In this document: positions 38,995-48,635 of the stretch, piece after piece | How positions within the stretch are numbered: the first letter of the stretch is position 1 | Layout of the letters: each line of letters opens with the position of its first letter | Assembly: GCA_030448025.1 (NCBI GenBank) | Contig: JAUJNQ010000002.1 | Span: forward strand, 406,971 to 470,970 | Length of the DNA stretch: 64,000 nt | From: Acidimicrobiales bacterium | GTDB taxonomy: Bacteria; Actinomycetota; Acidimicrobiia; Acidimicrobiales; GCA-2861595 | Direction of reading: 5' to 3' | Notes under the pieces: model-generated | The model's database searches: none | Told to the model about the DNA's origin: nothing | Seen by the model: the letters and a program-made list of their open reading frames with translations, nothing else | Made by a program: the position numbers and the translations under genes

Positions 38995-40110
38995 ATGTTC
39001 CAGTTTCTGTCAGGACTCCTGGCCTTCTTCTACGGGATAATCCCCAACTACGCCATCTCCATAGCTCTGCTCACGCTCAGCGTGATGTTGGTGCTGTCAC
39101 CCCTCACCCTCAAGAGCACGCGCTCGATGCTGGCCATGCAGCGGCTGCAGCCCGAGATCAAGCGGATCCAGCAGAAGTACAAGGGCGGGGATCGCCAGCA
39201 GATGCAACAGGAGATGATGGCCCTCTACAAGGAGCATCAGGTGAACCCCATGTCGGGATGCCTCCCCATGGTGGTGCAGCTGCCAGTGCTCTTCGTGATG
39301 TACCACGTCATCCGGGGGCTCACCCAGGTTCGCTCGGCGGGGCCCTGCCCCGGCTTCGACGCGAAGTACCTCGACAAGGGCACGCAGCTCTTCCAAGACC
39401 TTTGCTCGTCCGGCCGGGAGATGAACGCCTTCGGCATCGACTTGGCCAAGTCCGCCAGCGAGGCGCTGAGGATATCGGTGCTGGGAGGGATCCCGTTCCT
39501 CCTGCTCACCGGTTTGGTGGCGTTCGTGCAGTACTACCAGAGCCGCCAGATGACCAGACGCAACCCCCAAGGCTCCCAGAGCCCTCAGATCCAGATGATG
39601 ACTCGGGTCATGCCGGTGATGTTCGGCGTGTTCTCCTTCGCCTTCCCGGCTGCGCTCAACGTGTACTGGTTCGTCTCTGGGTTGTTCCGGGTGGCCCAAC
39701 AAGGAGCCATGTATCGCTGGGACCCCAGCCTGGCGGCTCACGCCCGGGAACGGGCCAAAGAAGCCCACGCCACGGCGAAAGACGCGCCCACAAAGCGCCC
39801 CAGCCTGCGGGAGCTCGCGTCCAAAGCCTTGGAGCCGAAGGGTGACGCCAAACCCAAGGCCAGATCAGGCGACGCCAAACCCAAGGGATCGAAGGGTGAC
39901 GCCAAAGCGAAGGGCAAGGCGGGGGGGCCCAACGGGCAAGGGCGGGTGAATGGGCAGAAGCCTCCGGGCAAGGGCAAGGGGAACGGCACGGGTTCGCCCG
40001 CCAAGGCTCAAGTGGCCAAGAGCCAGCGAAACGGCGGGGCGCGACCGCGATCCGGACCCAAGAACGCCAAGAAGCCCACGCGAAAGCGGCGAGGCAAGGG
40101 GGGCCGGTAG
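38995..40110 (+). CDS. yidC: membrane protein insertase YidC
   Basis: YAISIALLTLSVMLVLSPLTLKSTRSMLAMQRLQPEIKRIQQKYKGGDRQQMQQEMMALYKEHQVNPMSGCLPM; basic low-complexity tail. Confidence 0.97.
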   Translation: MFQFLSGLLAFFYGIIPNYAISIALLTLSVMLVLSPLTLKSTRSMLAMQRLQPEIKRIQQKYKGGDRQQMQQEMMALYKEHQVNPMSGCLPMVVQLPVLFVMYHVIRGLTQVRSAGPCPGFDAKYLDKGTQLFQDLCSSGREMNAFGIDLAKSASEALRISVLGGIPFLLLTGLVAFVQYYQSRQMTRRNPQGSQSPQIQMMTRVMPVMFGVFSFAFPAALNVYWFVSGLFRVAQQGAMYRWDPSLAAHARERAKEAHATAKDAPTKRPSLRELASKALEPKGDAKPKARSGDAKPKGSKGDAKAKGKAGGPNGQGRVNGQKPPGKGKGNGTGSPAKAQVAKSQRNGGARPRSGPKNAKKPTRKRRGKGGR

Positions 40111-40115
40111 CGGAC

Positions 40116-40937
40116 ATGGAGTGGGTAGAGACGACCGGGCGGAGCGTCGAGGAGGCACTTGAGTCCGCCCTCGATCAACTGGGTATCGACGAGCGGGAGG
40201 CCGAGGTAGAAGTCCTCGAAGAACCAAAAACGGGGCTGTTCGGCAGGCTTCGGTCTGAGGCCAGGATCCGGGCCAGGGTCCGGCCCACCCGACCTCGGCC
40301 CAAGGTTGAACGTCAGGACCGAGGTCGGAAGCGGCCGGCCAAGGGTCCGAAGGAACCGAGGGAATCAGCCGAACCCCCAGCCAAGCACCAAGGAGAACCC
40401 GTTCGTGCGGCGCAAAAGCGGGCACCCGAGAAACGACGACGACAAGGTGATGAAACGGTGATGGACGATCGAGAGGTACCGTTGAACGAGCAGGCCGATA
40501 CCGGCCGAGCGTTCCTGGAAGGTCTCGTGGCTCAGCTCTCGTTGTCGGCTTCGGTCGCCACCGTGGAGCTGGACGAGGACACCGTGGAGTTGAGGGTGGA
40601 TGGGAGCGATCTGGGGTTCCTGATCGGACCCAAGGGGGCAACGCTGGGCGCGCTGCAGGACGTGACGCGTACGGTGGTCAATCGCAAGACCGGGGGACGC
40701 AACGGTCGGCTCATGGTGGACGTGGCCGGCTACCGGCAGAAGCGGAAGGTGGCGCTGGAGCGCTTTACACGTGAAGTCGTCGTGCAGGTCCAGCAAACCG
40801 GGACACCTCGGGTGCTGGAGCCGATGGCTCCCCCTGACCGCAAGATCGTTCATGACACGGTCAACGACCTAGAAGGGGTGTCGACGGTATCAGAGGGCGA
40901 GGAGCCGGCGCGTAGGGTCATCATCACCCCGGACTGA
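40116..40937 (+). CDS. jag: Jag/KhpB RNA-binding protein
   Basis: TTGRSVEEALESALDQLGIDEREAEVEVLEEPKTGLFGRL (Jag_N), KH and R3H domains. Confidence 0.95.
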   Translation: MEWVETTGRSVEEALESALDQLGIDEREAEVEVLEEPKTGLFGRLRSEARIRARVRPTRPRPKVERQDRGRKRPAKGPKEPRESAEPPAKHQGEPVRAAQKRAPEKRRRQGDETVMDDREVPLNEQADTGRAFLEGLVAQLSLSASVATVELDEDTVELRVDGSDLGFLIGPKGATLGALQDVTRTVVNRKTGGRNGRLMVDVAGYRQKRKVALERFTREVVVQVQQTGTPRVLEPMAPPDRKIVHDTVNDLEGVSTVSEGEEPARRVIITPD

Positions 40938-40953
40938 AGGGGTCGGGCGGGTA

Positions 40954-41589
40954 ATGCAGCCTGCGTGGCTCGGCTCTGCCGTGCTGATCGAGGTGCTGCT
41001 GGAGGCCCGACGGCGTGGCTTTCTCGGGCCCGGCCCGGTCGAAGACCATCTGCGGCACTCGCTTGGGTTTGTTCGTGCCGGAACGCAGGGCGGGCACAGC
41101 ATGGTTGTAGACCTTGGTAGTGGCGGCGGAATACCCGGGCTGATCCTGGCGCTGGCATGGCCTGAGTCGAGGGTGATGTTGCTCGATGCCAGTGAACGCC
41201 GGACCAGCTTCCTCTCGGATGCGCTTGACCAACTCGGCTTGGCGGGGCCGCGAGTCAAGGTCGTCCGAGAACGAGCGGAGTCCGCCGGCCGGCAGGCTCG
41301 GTGGCGTTCGACGGCGGACCTGGTGGTGGCCCGGGCATTCGGGCCACCGGCGGCGGTCGCCGAGTGCGCGGCCCCGTTGCTCATGACCGGGGGGAGGCTG
41401 ATCGTCTCCGAGCCGCCTGAGGGAGGTCACGCACGTTGGCCGCAGGCAGGAATGGAGGCGCTGGGGCTGGCGGGGAGCTCGCCCGAACTTCATGAAGGGC
41501 GCTGGTATCGGGTGCTGGAACAGAAACAGCTTTGCCCCGACCGGTTCCCCCGGCGCTCCGGTGTTCCAATGAAGCGCCTACTGTTCTGA
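40954..41589 (+). CDS. rsmG: 16S rRNA m7G methyltransferase RsmG
   Basis: VVDLGSGGGIPGLILALAWPESRVMLLDASERRTSFLSDALDQLGL. Confidence 0.95.
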   Translation: MQPAWLGSAVLIEVLLEARRRGFLGPGPVEDHLRHSLGFVRAGTQGGHSMVVDLGSGGGIPGLILALAWPESRVMLLDASERRTSFLSDALDQLGLAGPRVKVVRERAESAGRQARWRSTADLVVARAFGPPAAVAECAAPLLMTGGRLIVSEPPEGGHARWPQAGMEALGLAGSSPELHEGRWYRVLEQKQLCPDRFPRRSGVPMKRLLF

Positions 41590-41641
41590 AAGAGCTGGGC
41601 CAGCCGGTCGTGACGTACCTACAGCCAAGGGGAGGCGTCAT

Positions 41642-41655
41642 GTTCCACGTGGAAC
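41642..41655. promoter_or_regulatory. parS: parS centromere site
   Basis: Perfect palindrome GTTCCACGTGGAAC immediately upstream of parA, parS consensus-like. Confidence 0.9.
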
Positions 41656-41656
41656 G

Positions 41657-42982
41657 ATGCTTGACGGCGGTGACCAAGGCCGCCAGAGTGGGCTCGTGAA
41701 GGACCCGGCTGACGACCCGCGCCAACGCGGGTGGGCCATCTTACAGCGGCTACGATCGCTCGAAGGCCCTACATTTCCCGCCTCTCAGGCCGCGTCCGAG
41801 CCCAGCGAGGCGGAGCCCCTTGATGTCGAGATGCTGGGGGACGAGGCCACCGAGTTGGGTCTGGCTCAAACCGTGGCTGAGACAGGCGCGGGCGAGGTCA
41901 GGGCCATCGCCCGTGGGCCGAGCACGGACGAACCCGCCGTAGAGCATCCGGGAGTCGGGGTCATCCAGGAAACCGTTGCCCCCGAAACCACCAACGGCAG
42001 CGATTCCCCCGTAGACGACCGGCTGGGACAACCGAAGGCAGAGGTTCTCTCTCCCTCAGCGCCGGGCACCGCGGTCGCCGAGGCCGCAGGAGCCGCCCCG
42101 GACCGTTTTGACGGCAGCTCAATCGGAGAGCGCAGGCCGGCTCCGGGGGACGAGGAACGCCCGGTCGTTTCGGAGGAGAAACCCGCAAGCCCGTTCTTCC
42201 GGCCGCTTCCGAGGGTCATCGCCGTTGCCAACCAGAAGGGCGGTGTGGGCAAGACGACCACAGCAGTCAATGTGGGGGCGGCGCTGGCCCAGCTCGGCTA
42301 TCGCGTCCTGGTGGTGGACCTCGACCCCCAAGGGAACGCCACCACGGGCCTCGGAGTCAACCCCCGCAACCTCGACTCCTCGATCTACGACGTCATAATG
42401 CGCGAGACGCCCCTCGAGGACTGCATTGAGCCAACCAGCCTTCGGAACTTGTTCGTGGCCCCTGCCACCATAAACCTGGCTGGGGCCGAGATCGAGCTCG
42501 TGCCCGCGTTCAGTCGGGAGCTGAAGCTCCGACGGGCCCTCGAGCAGGTGATGGACGACTTCGACTTCATGCTTATCGACTGTCCGCCCTCGCTCGGCCT
42601 CCTCACGGTGAACGGCCTGGGTGCCGCCTCCGAGGTGCTGGTCCCCATCCAGTGCGAGTACTACGCCCTCGAGGGGTTGGGCCAGCTCTTGCGGAACGTG
42701 GGACTGGTTCAGGGCCACATCAACCCTCGACTGGAGGTCAACGCAATCGTCCTCACCATGTACGACGCCCGGACCAAGCTGGCAGAACAGGTGGCCCGCG
42801 AGGTGCGTGAGCATTTCGGGGCCAAGGTGTGCCGGAACATCGTCCCCCGTACGGTCCGGTTGTCCGAGGCCCCGTCGTTTGGGCAGCCCATCGTGGTGTT
42901 CGATCCGACCTCCCGGGGCGCCATCGCCTACCGGGAGGTTGCCAAGGAGGTGAGTGGTGGCGCGCCGCAGCGGGTTGGGTAA
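41657..42982 (+). CDS. parA: chromosome partitioning ATPase ParA (long N-terminal extension)
   Basis: VIAVANQKGGVGKTTTAVNVGAALAQLGYRVLVVDLDPQGNATTGLG. Confidence 0.97.
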   Translation: MLDGGDQGRQSGLVKDPADDPRQRGWAILQRLRSLEGPTFPASQAASEPSEAEPLDVEMLGDEATELGLAQTVAETGAGEVRAIARGPSTDEPAVEHPGVGVIQETVAPETTNGSDSPVDDRLGQPKAEVLSPSAPGTAVAEAAGAAPDRFDGSSIGERRPAPGDEERPVVSEEKPASPFFRPLPRVIAVANQKGGVGKTTTAVNVGAALAQLGYRVLVVDLDPQGNATTGLGVNPRNLDSSIYDVIMRETPLEDCIEPTSLRNLFVAPATINLAGAEIELVPAFSRELKLRRALEQVMDDFDFMLIDCPPSLGLLTVNGLGAASEVLVPIQCEYYALEGLGQLLRNVGLVQGHINPRLEVNAIVLTMYDARTKLAEQVAREVREHFGAKVCRNIVPRTVRLSEAPSFGQPIVVFDPTSRGAIAYREVAKEVSGGAPQRVG

Positions 42983-43874
42983 GGGACTCGGGGCCCTCAT
43001 TCCCAGCGAGGTGATGACCGAGCGAGAATCGGCGCTGTTGGAGGTTCCCATTACCAGCATCCGCGCCAGTTCCTTCCAGCCCCGCAAGCACTTCGACGAG
43101 GAGAGCCTGGTGGCGCTCACTTCGTCCATACGAGAGCTCGGCGTTCTCCAGCCCGTTCTGGTGAGGCCGGGCGAGCAGGACACCTATGAGCTAATCGCTG
43201 GCGAGCGCCGATGGCGAGCGGCCAAGCGGGCCGGCCTGCAGACCATCCCCGCCCTCGTCCGCAAGGTACGTGACGACACCAGCCTCGAACAGGCCCTGGT
43301 CGAGAACGTGCAGCGCGAGGACCTGAACCCCCTAGAGGAGGCAGCGGCGTACCAGCAGCTGATCGAGGACTTCGGCCTCACGCACGAGGAGCTCGCCACC
43401 CGTGTGGGCAAGAGCCGAGCGGCCATCACCAACACTCTCCGACTCTTTCAGCTCACCCCCGCCATCCAGCGTCTGGTCGCCGAGGCAGAGCTCGCCGAAG
43501 GCCACGCGCGCGCTCTGTTGGGCACACCGGACCGGGCCTTCCAAGAAGCGCTCGCCCGGCGCGTGGTGAGCGAGGGACTCTCGGTGCGCGCCGTGGAGGA
43601 GGCGGTTCGAGCCCGCTCGCAGCTGGCAACGCTTGGGCCAGGTGCTGACGCGCCCGCCGGTCAGCCCGGCCGGCGGCTGCGCCCCCCCGGCCTGTTGGAG
43701 CTGGAGGAGCTGTTGTCACAGCACCTGGACACCACGGTAAAGGTGGACATGGGCGCCAAGAAGGGTCGGGTGATCATCGACTTTGCCAGCCTCGAAGATC
43801 TCGAGCGGCTCTACCGCGCCATGACCGACGCCCGCGTGGACCCGGACACCGACTCCACCCCCAGGCCTGGTTAG
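42957..43874 (+). CDS. parB: chromosome partitioning protein ParB
   Basis: RRSGLGKGLGALIP...LVRPGEQDTYELIAGERRWRAAKRAGL...ENVQREDLNPLEEAAAY. Confidence 0.97.
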   Translation: MARRSGLGKGLGALIPSEVMTERESALLEVPITSIRASSFQPRKHFDEESLVALTSSIRELGVLQPVLVRPGEQDTYELIAGERRWRAAKRAGLQTIPALVRKVRDDTSLEQALVENVQREDLNPLEEAAAYQQLIEDFGLTHEELATRVGKSRAAITNTLRLFQLTPAIQRLVAEAELAEGHARALLGTPDRAFQEALARRVVSEGLSVRAVEEAVRARSQLATLGPGADAPAGQPGRRLRPPGLLELEELLSQHLDTTVKVDMGAKKGRVIIDFASLEDLERLYRAMTDARVDPDTDSTPRPG

Positions 43875-43956
43875 GGAGCGCCGCAGCTTTCCTCGAAATC
43901 CGGCCCCCACGTAGTTCGACTCCGTGAGGCAGTCCGATCGGCGCAACAGGTCGTCG

Positions 43957-44913
43957 TCAGTCCTCGTCGGCCTGGTCACAGGGGTGGGCGGCCCAGTCGG
44001 AGAGAACCTTGGTCACGACGGTGGCGAGCAAGGCCGAGCGGGTCACCACCCGCTCAGGGGGCCCGACCTCGCACAAGACGGCGGGCATCCGAGTCTCTTT
44101 TAGAACAGGCAGGGCCATGCCTCGAACGCCGGCGTCGTGAACGCCCAGCGCGGCCGGCACCGCGGCCTGGACCAGCTCGGCCAGTCGTCGCCCGCCGGCC
44201 GACTCGTAGCGGTGCCCGGCGTAGTGGGCGGACGAGCACTCCTCCCGGTCGGCGACGAGGAAGAGGCCCAGGTAGACGTCGGCCTCGGAGGCGTTGGCCT
44301 CGGTGGCCTGCTCGGACTGGTCAGGGTGCTGCACCAGAGTGACCTTGGCCCCCGCCTCTACCAGGGTTCTGGCCGCGGCCGAGAGCACGGCGTGCAACCC
44401 GTTCCCGCCGAGCGCCACGTGCCTGGAATGGAGGGTCCGCGGGGCTCGACGGAGGGTCTCGGTCTCTCGGACGACGGTTACCGGCTCCCGCTCGTCCTGA
44501 CGCTTGCCCAGACGCTCGAGCCCGTGGATCGTTGCTGGCCCGCAGACTCCGTCCACGACCAGGCCCGTGTTGCGCTGGAACTCGGTGAGGGCCGACTGGG
44601 TGTCCGGGCCGAAGATGCCGTCCACGCGGCCGGCGTCGAACCCGAGGGCGCCGAGGCGGCGCTGCAGCGTCGCCACGTCGTCGCCGCGCAGCATGGGTTG
44701 GCGGAGATAGATCAGCCGGTCCCCGAGTCGGTAGCCGGCCTCGACCACCGCGGCCCAGGTCTGGAGGCCGCAGACTCCGTCGACCCGCAGTCCCCGTCTC
44801 TCTTGGAAGGCGCAGACGGCGGTGGCGGTGTGACGCCCGAAGTGCCCTGCCAAGTCGCCGGACGCGTCGAACGACAACCCGGCCAACCGCTGCTGCAGGT
44901 CGCCAACCTCCAC
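43957..44913 (-). CDS. N-acetylmuramoyl-L-alanine amidase with two peptidoglycan-binding repeats (CwlM-like)
   Basis: Two PG_binding_1 repeats (FQERRGLRVDGVCGLQTW; FQRNTGLVVDGVCGPAT) then amidase_3 domain. Confidence 0.85.
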   Translation of the reverse strand: MEVGDLQQRLAGLSFDASGDLAGHFGRHTATAVCAFQERRGLRVDGVCGLQTWAAVVEAGYRLGDRLIYLRQPMLRGDDVATLQRRLGALGFDAGRVDGIFGPDTQSALTEFQRNTGLVVDGVCGPATIHGLERLGKRQDEREPVTVVRETETLRRAPRTLHSRHVALGGNGLHAVLSAAARTLVEAGAKVTLVQHPDQSEQATEANASEADVYLGLFLVADREECSSAHYAGHRYESAGGRRLAELVQAAVPAALGVHDAGVRGMALPVLKETRMPAVLCEVGPPERVVTRSALLATVVTKVLSDWAAHPCDQADED

Positions 44914-44945
44914 ACCCCGGTCGCCGCTGCGCAGCGGCAGGCCGT

Positions 44946-45272
44946 CTACAGGAATGCCTGCAACTCCTCGAGCAGCTTGCCCTTGGGCTTGGCCCCGACC
45001 AGGCGGACCCGGGGCTCGCCGTCCGAGAAGAGGATCATGGTGGGGATGCTCAGGACCTCGAACCGCCGGGCCAGGCCCACGCTGTCGTCCACGTTGACCT
45101 TGGCGACCCGCAAGCGGTCACCCTGCTCATTGGCAATCTCTTCCAGTACAGGTGCCACAGCCCGGCACGGACCGCACCACTCGGCCCAGAAGTCCACGAG
45201 GACGGGCGACGAGGCGGCGGCGATCTCCTCGTCGAAGGTGCTGTCGGTCAGCGTGGTGATGGTTGTAGCCAC
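44946..45272 (-). CDS. trxA: thioredoxin
   Basis: VLVDFWAEWCGPCRAVAPVLEEIA; GTG start. Confidence 0.95.
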   Translation of the reverse strand: MATTITTLTDSTFDEEIAAASSPVLVDFWAEWCGPCRAVAPVLEEIANEQGDRLRVAKVNVDDSVGLARRFEVLSIPTMILFSDGEPRVRLVGAKPKGKLLEELQAFL

Positions 45273-45339
45273 AGTGGTGCGACCTCCTGGTTGCGAAGTG
45301 GGTTGGGTGAGAGAAAGTCGGCATGGTCGGTGCCCGCCC

Positions 45340-46323
45340 TCACCAGTTGCGGGGGGTTTCGAGCAGGTGATCCGGCCCGTCCTCATGGGACTCCAGCCAG
45401 CGCTCGGCGTCGATGGCGGCCATGCATCCCGAGCCGGCTGCGGTGACCGCCTGGCGGTAGACGTGGTCTTGTACGTCGCCACATGCGAACACACCGTCCA
45501 CGTTGGTCCGAGTGGTACCCGGCTTGGTGACGAGGTACCCGGAGTCCTCCATGTCGAGCGTGCCCTTGAAGACGTCGGTATTGGGAACGTGGCCGATGGC
45601 CACGAACAGCCCGGCGACCGCAAGCTCCGACTCCTCGCCGGTGACGGTGTTCAGCACCTTCACCCCGGACACGGCTCCGTCACCCAGGACCTCGGTGACC
45701 TTGGAGTCCCAGACGAACTCGATCTTGTCGTTCTTGTATGCCCGGTCCTGCATGATCTTCGACGCCCGCAGCTCCTTGCGGCGGTGAACCACGCTCACCT
45801 TTTCGGCGAACTTGGTGAGGAAGATCGCCTCTTCCAGGGCTGAGTCACCGCCACCGACCACGGCGATCTCCTCGCCACGGAAGAAGAAGCCGTCGCAGGT
45901 GGCACAGGTGGACACCCCGTGACCCATCAAGCGCTGTTCGCTGGGCAGGCCGAGGGTGAGGGCCCGGGCTCCGGTGGCGACGATGACGGTGCGGGCCTGG
46001 TACTCGTGGTCGCCGACCCACATGCGGAAGGGGCGGTCCGAGAAGTCGACCCGGCTCACCTTGGCCGTCAGGTACTCGGCACCGAAGCGGGCCGCCTGAG
46101 CACGGAAGGAGGCCATGAGCTCCGGACCCATGATGCCATCGACGAAGCCGGGGTAGTTCTCGACCTCGGTGGTGAGCATGAGCTGACCGCCGGGCTGGTC
46201 GCTGCTCGAAGAAGGTTCCCCCTCGATGACCAAGGGCTTCAGGTTGGCTCTGGCGGTGTACACCGCCGCCGTGAGCCCGGCTGGGCCCGAACCTATGATG
46301 ATGACGTCGCGGACGTCGGACAA
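45340..46323 (-). CDS. trxB: thioredoxin-disulfide reductase
   Basis: [23 protein letters not shown]...[13 protein letters not shown]. Confidence 0.96.
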   Translation of the reverse strand: MSDVRDVIIIGSGPAGLTAAVYTARANLKPLVIEGEPSSSSDQPGGQLMLTTEVENYPGFVDGIMGPELMASFRAQAARFGAEYLTAKVSRVDFSDRPFRMWVGDHEYQARTVIVATGARALTLGLPSEQRLMGHGVSTCATCDGFFFRGEEIAVVGGGDSALEEAIFLTKFAEKVSVVHRRKELRASKIMQDRAYKNDKIEFVWDSKVTEVLGDGAVSGVKVLNTVTGEESELAVAGLFVAIGHVPNTDVFKGTLDMEDSGYLVTKPGTTRTNVDGVFACGDVQDHVYRQAVTAAGSGCMAAIDAERWLESHEDGPDHLLETPRNW

Positions 46324-46328
46324 CGTGG

Positions 46329-46730
46329 CTACCTCGTGGTCGGAGTGGTGGTGGCCTTTCGAAGGAGGAACGCTCCCACGGCAGCGAAAAGTCCGCCGAC
46401 GGCCAGGTGGGCGATCCACACGTTTCCTTCCCCCGTGAACACGTCGATCACACGCACCAGCATCACCGCCACCAGGATGGCGACGACGATGCCCATGACG
46501 GCCGCAAGGAGGCCGAAGACCAGCGCCCGGGCGACCGTGACGAGCGGCACCGACGTCTTGTCGCGAACCTTGCCGACCAGGCGTTCGATGGTGTCTGCCG
46601 CTTGGACGGCCCAGTCGCCTTCGTCACCCGCTCCGGAGCCGGCTGCCGGAGCGCCGGCCACCGGTCCGCTCGTCACCGGAACACCGGTGGCGGGCCGGCG
46701 CGCCACAGGAGGTCGACCCGGCTGCACCAT
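46329..46730 (-). CDS. membrane protein (phage-holin-like superfamily)
   Basis: Two TM helices; between trxB and a hypothetical. Confidence 0.5.
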   Translation of the reverse strand: MVQPGRPPVARRPATGVPVTSGPVAGAPAAGSGAGDEGDWAVQAADTIERLVGKVRDKTSVPLVTVARALVFGLLAAVMGIVVAILVAVMLVRVIDVFTGEGNVWIAHLAVGGLFAAVGAFLLRKATTTPTTR

Positions 46731-46813
46731 GCCGCAACCCTAGTCACGGTGGCCAGCAGGAGCCTTCGCTAGAGCTGCGAAGCCGGGATCAAGGCCCGGG
46801 ACGGCTCTGGGGG

Positions 46814-47224
46814 TCAGAGGCTCTGGGCCACGAGGAGCTGGCATCCGGCCGTGGACACGACGAACACCCGGTGCTCGAGGCCGGTGCCCGGGGCACGGGC
46901 CACCCGGTAGGCGAGAGCCACGGCAGGCACCCCCTGCCACCGCAGCCTGGCGGCGTACACCAGGGGACCGAGGTCTTGGCCGTAGCTTTCCCGGGTCTGG
47001 ATCGCGCAGGTGGCGGACGACTCCGCTGCCGGGGCGCCGCGCCCTCGATCCTCTATGGCGGCGTCCACGGCGGTACCCAGCGAGCTCGGGTCCGACTGGG
47101 CGCCGAGGTCGGCCCAGTGCGCCGCGTCGCCGCTTCGGACCACGACGAGGGCGACGATCGCCATGAGGACGCAGACGGCCAGCCCGGCAAGAGCCGCCCG
47201 TCGCCGCCGAACGGGCACGAACAT
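46814..47224 (-). CDS. hypothetical membrane-anchored protein
   Basis: N-terminal TM after basic stretch. Confidence 0.5.
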   Translation of the reverse strand: MFVPVRRRRAALAGLAVCVLMAIVALVVVRSGDAAHWADLGAQSDPSSLGTAVDAAIEDRGRGAPAAESSATCAIQTRESYGQDLGPLVYAARLRWQGVPAVALAYRVARAPGTGLEHRVFVVSTAGCQLLVAQSL

Positions 47225-47249
47225 GCCGGCGGGGCGCAGGGGTGGCTCC

Positions 47250-48116
47250 CTAGCGGACGAAGAAGATCACGCCCATGACGCGGGGGCCGGTGTGGGTCCC
47301 GATGACCGCCCCCACGTCGCCAACCACGATCTCCTCCCGCCGATGGGTGGGGGAAAGCAGGTCGAGCATCTCGTCGAGGTCCGGGGCGTCACCGTGCATG
47401 ACGGCCAACGAGTCCACGGGCTCGTGTTGGCGCACCTTCTCGGCCAGGTACCGAAGGGCCTTGGCCCGGGTTCGCTGGCGCGACTCGGGCTCCACCTTGC
47501 CTTCGCTCACCTGGATGACGGGCTTGATGGACAGCATCGAACCGAGGAAGGCCTGGGCCCCTCCGATGCGGCCCCCTTTCTTCAGGTTCTCGAGGGTGTC
47601 GAGGGCGGCGAACGTGCGGCTCCGGCCGACCAGGTCGTCGAGCTCCCGGACCACGTCGTCGAGCCCGCCTCCCGCCTCGGCCAACTCGGCGGCGCGGACG
47701 GCCATCAGACCCTCGGCCAGGGCCACCGCTCGGGAGTCCACCACCCGAACCGGTATGGAGCCGGTCACTGCCTGGGCTGCGAGGTTGGCGGCCTCGTAGG
47801 TGGCGGACAGGCCGGCGGAGATGGTGACGCAGACCACGCCGTCGCAGCCGTCGTCGGCCGCCCTTCGGTAGGCGGCCTCGAAGGCCCCGGGAGACGGGGC
47901 CGCAGTCTCGGGCAACACCTCGGAGCGGGCCAGCCGGTCCCAGAACTGCCCGGGTGTCAGGTCCCGGCGGTCCACCAGCTCTTCGTCACCGAACCGCACG
48001 GTCAGGGGGACGATCTCGATGCCGTGCCGCTCGGCCGTCTCGGGTGGCAGGTCACAGGCGCTGTCGGTGACGATGCGGACCGGGGCTGGGCGGATCGGTG
48101 CTGTGCTGTCGGGCAC
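47250..48116 (-). CDS. DegV family fatty-acid-binding protein
   Basis: VRIVTDSACDLPPETAERHGIEIVPLTVRFGDEEL. Confidence 0.93.
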   Translation of the reverse strand: MPDSTAPIRPAPVRIVTDSACDLPPETAERHGIEIVPLTVRFGDEELVDRRDLTPGQFWDRLARSEVLPETAAPSPGAFEAAYRRAADDGCDGVVCVTISAGLSATYEAANLAAQAVTGSIPVRVVDSRAVALAEGLMAVRAAELAEAGGGLDDVVRELDDLVGRSRTFAALDTLENLKKGGRIGGAQAFLGSMLSIKPVIQVSEGKVEPESRQRTRAKALRYLAEKVRQHEPVDSLAVMHGDAPDLDEMLDLLSPTHRREEIVVGDVGAVIGTHTGPRVMGVIFFVR

Positions 48117-48476
48117 TCAGACTCCTCTCTTCGGGGCTGCGGCTGTGACCGAGACGTCGTACCAGCTCCTCACCTTGTCCACCTTCTTGAGGACGAGGGA
48201 AGGTGCCTCACGGGCCACGGTGACGTTCACGGTCCGGGCGCCGTCGATCGCAAAGGAACGCAGCGACGCGTCGCGGTCCAAGACGATCTGTTCGGCTGTT
48301 GCCCGGGCCTGACTGGCGTCGCCCGACCGCGAGAGGGTTAGGGCGGACTCGTCGGCGACGTCATGGGCCACGCCGTCCAGCTGCACGCGGACGATGAGCG
48401 GCGAACCCAGCTCCACGGCGGCGAACCCCAGCACGGCGATGCTGATCACGACCTTGGCCAGGAAGCGGCTGATCAT
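48117..48476 (-). CDS. hypothetical exported/membrane-anchored protein
   Basis: N-terminal hydrophobic segment; abuts degV-like gene. Confidence 0.5.
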   Translation of the reverse strand: MISRFLAKVVISIAVLGFAAVELGSPLIVRVQLDGVAHDVADESALTLSRSGDASQARATAEQIVLDRDASLRSFAIDGARTVNVTVAREAPSLVLKKVDKVRSWYDVSVTAAAPKRGV

Positions 48477-48484
48477 GGCTGTTG

Positions 48485-48635
48485 AGCGGCTGTCAGGAAA
48501 CTACCTGTTCACGAAGAGACGACGCTCGTCCACGCCGTACTCGGCTCGGTCATCGCGTGCGAATGGGGTCATTCGGGTTCCCGTCGAGGTGGACGGGCGT
48601 CGTCTCTTTGCTCACGTAGTTTCCTGACAGCCGCT
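48485..48635. repeat. long quasi-palindromic inverted repeat between the murJ 3' end and the next gene
   Basis: AGCGGCTGTCAGGAAACTAC (48485-48504) / GTAGTTTCCTGACAGCCGCT (48616-48635) 20/20; inner AAGAGACGACGCTCGTCCAC (48514-48533) / GTGGACGGGCGTCGTCTCTT (48589-48608) 19/20; apical CGAATG-GGGT-CATTCG. Confidence 0.95.

Noticed and set aside
44137-45843. 568-aa plus-strand ORF
   Set aside because: Antisense to the amidase, trxA and trxB
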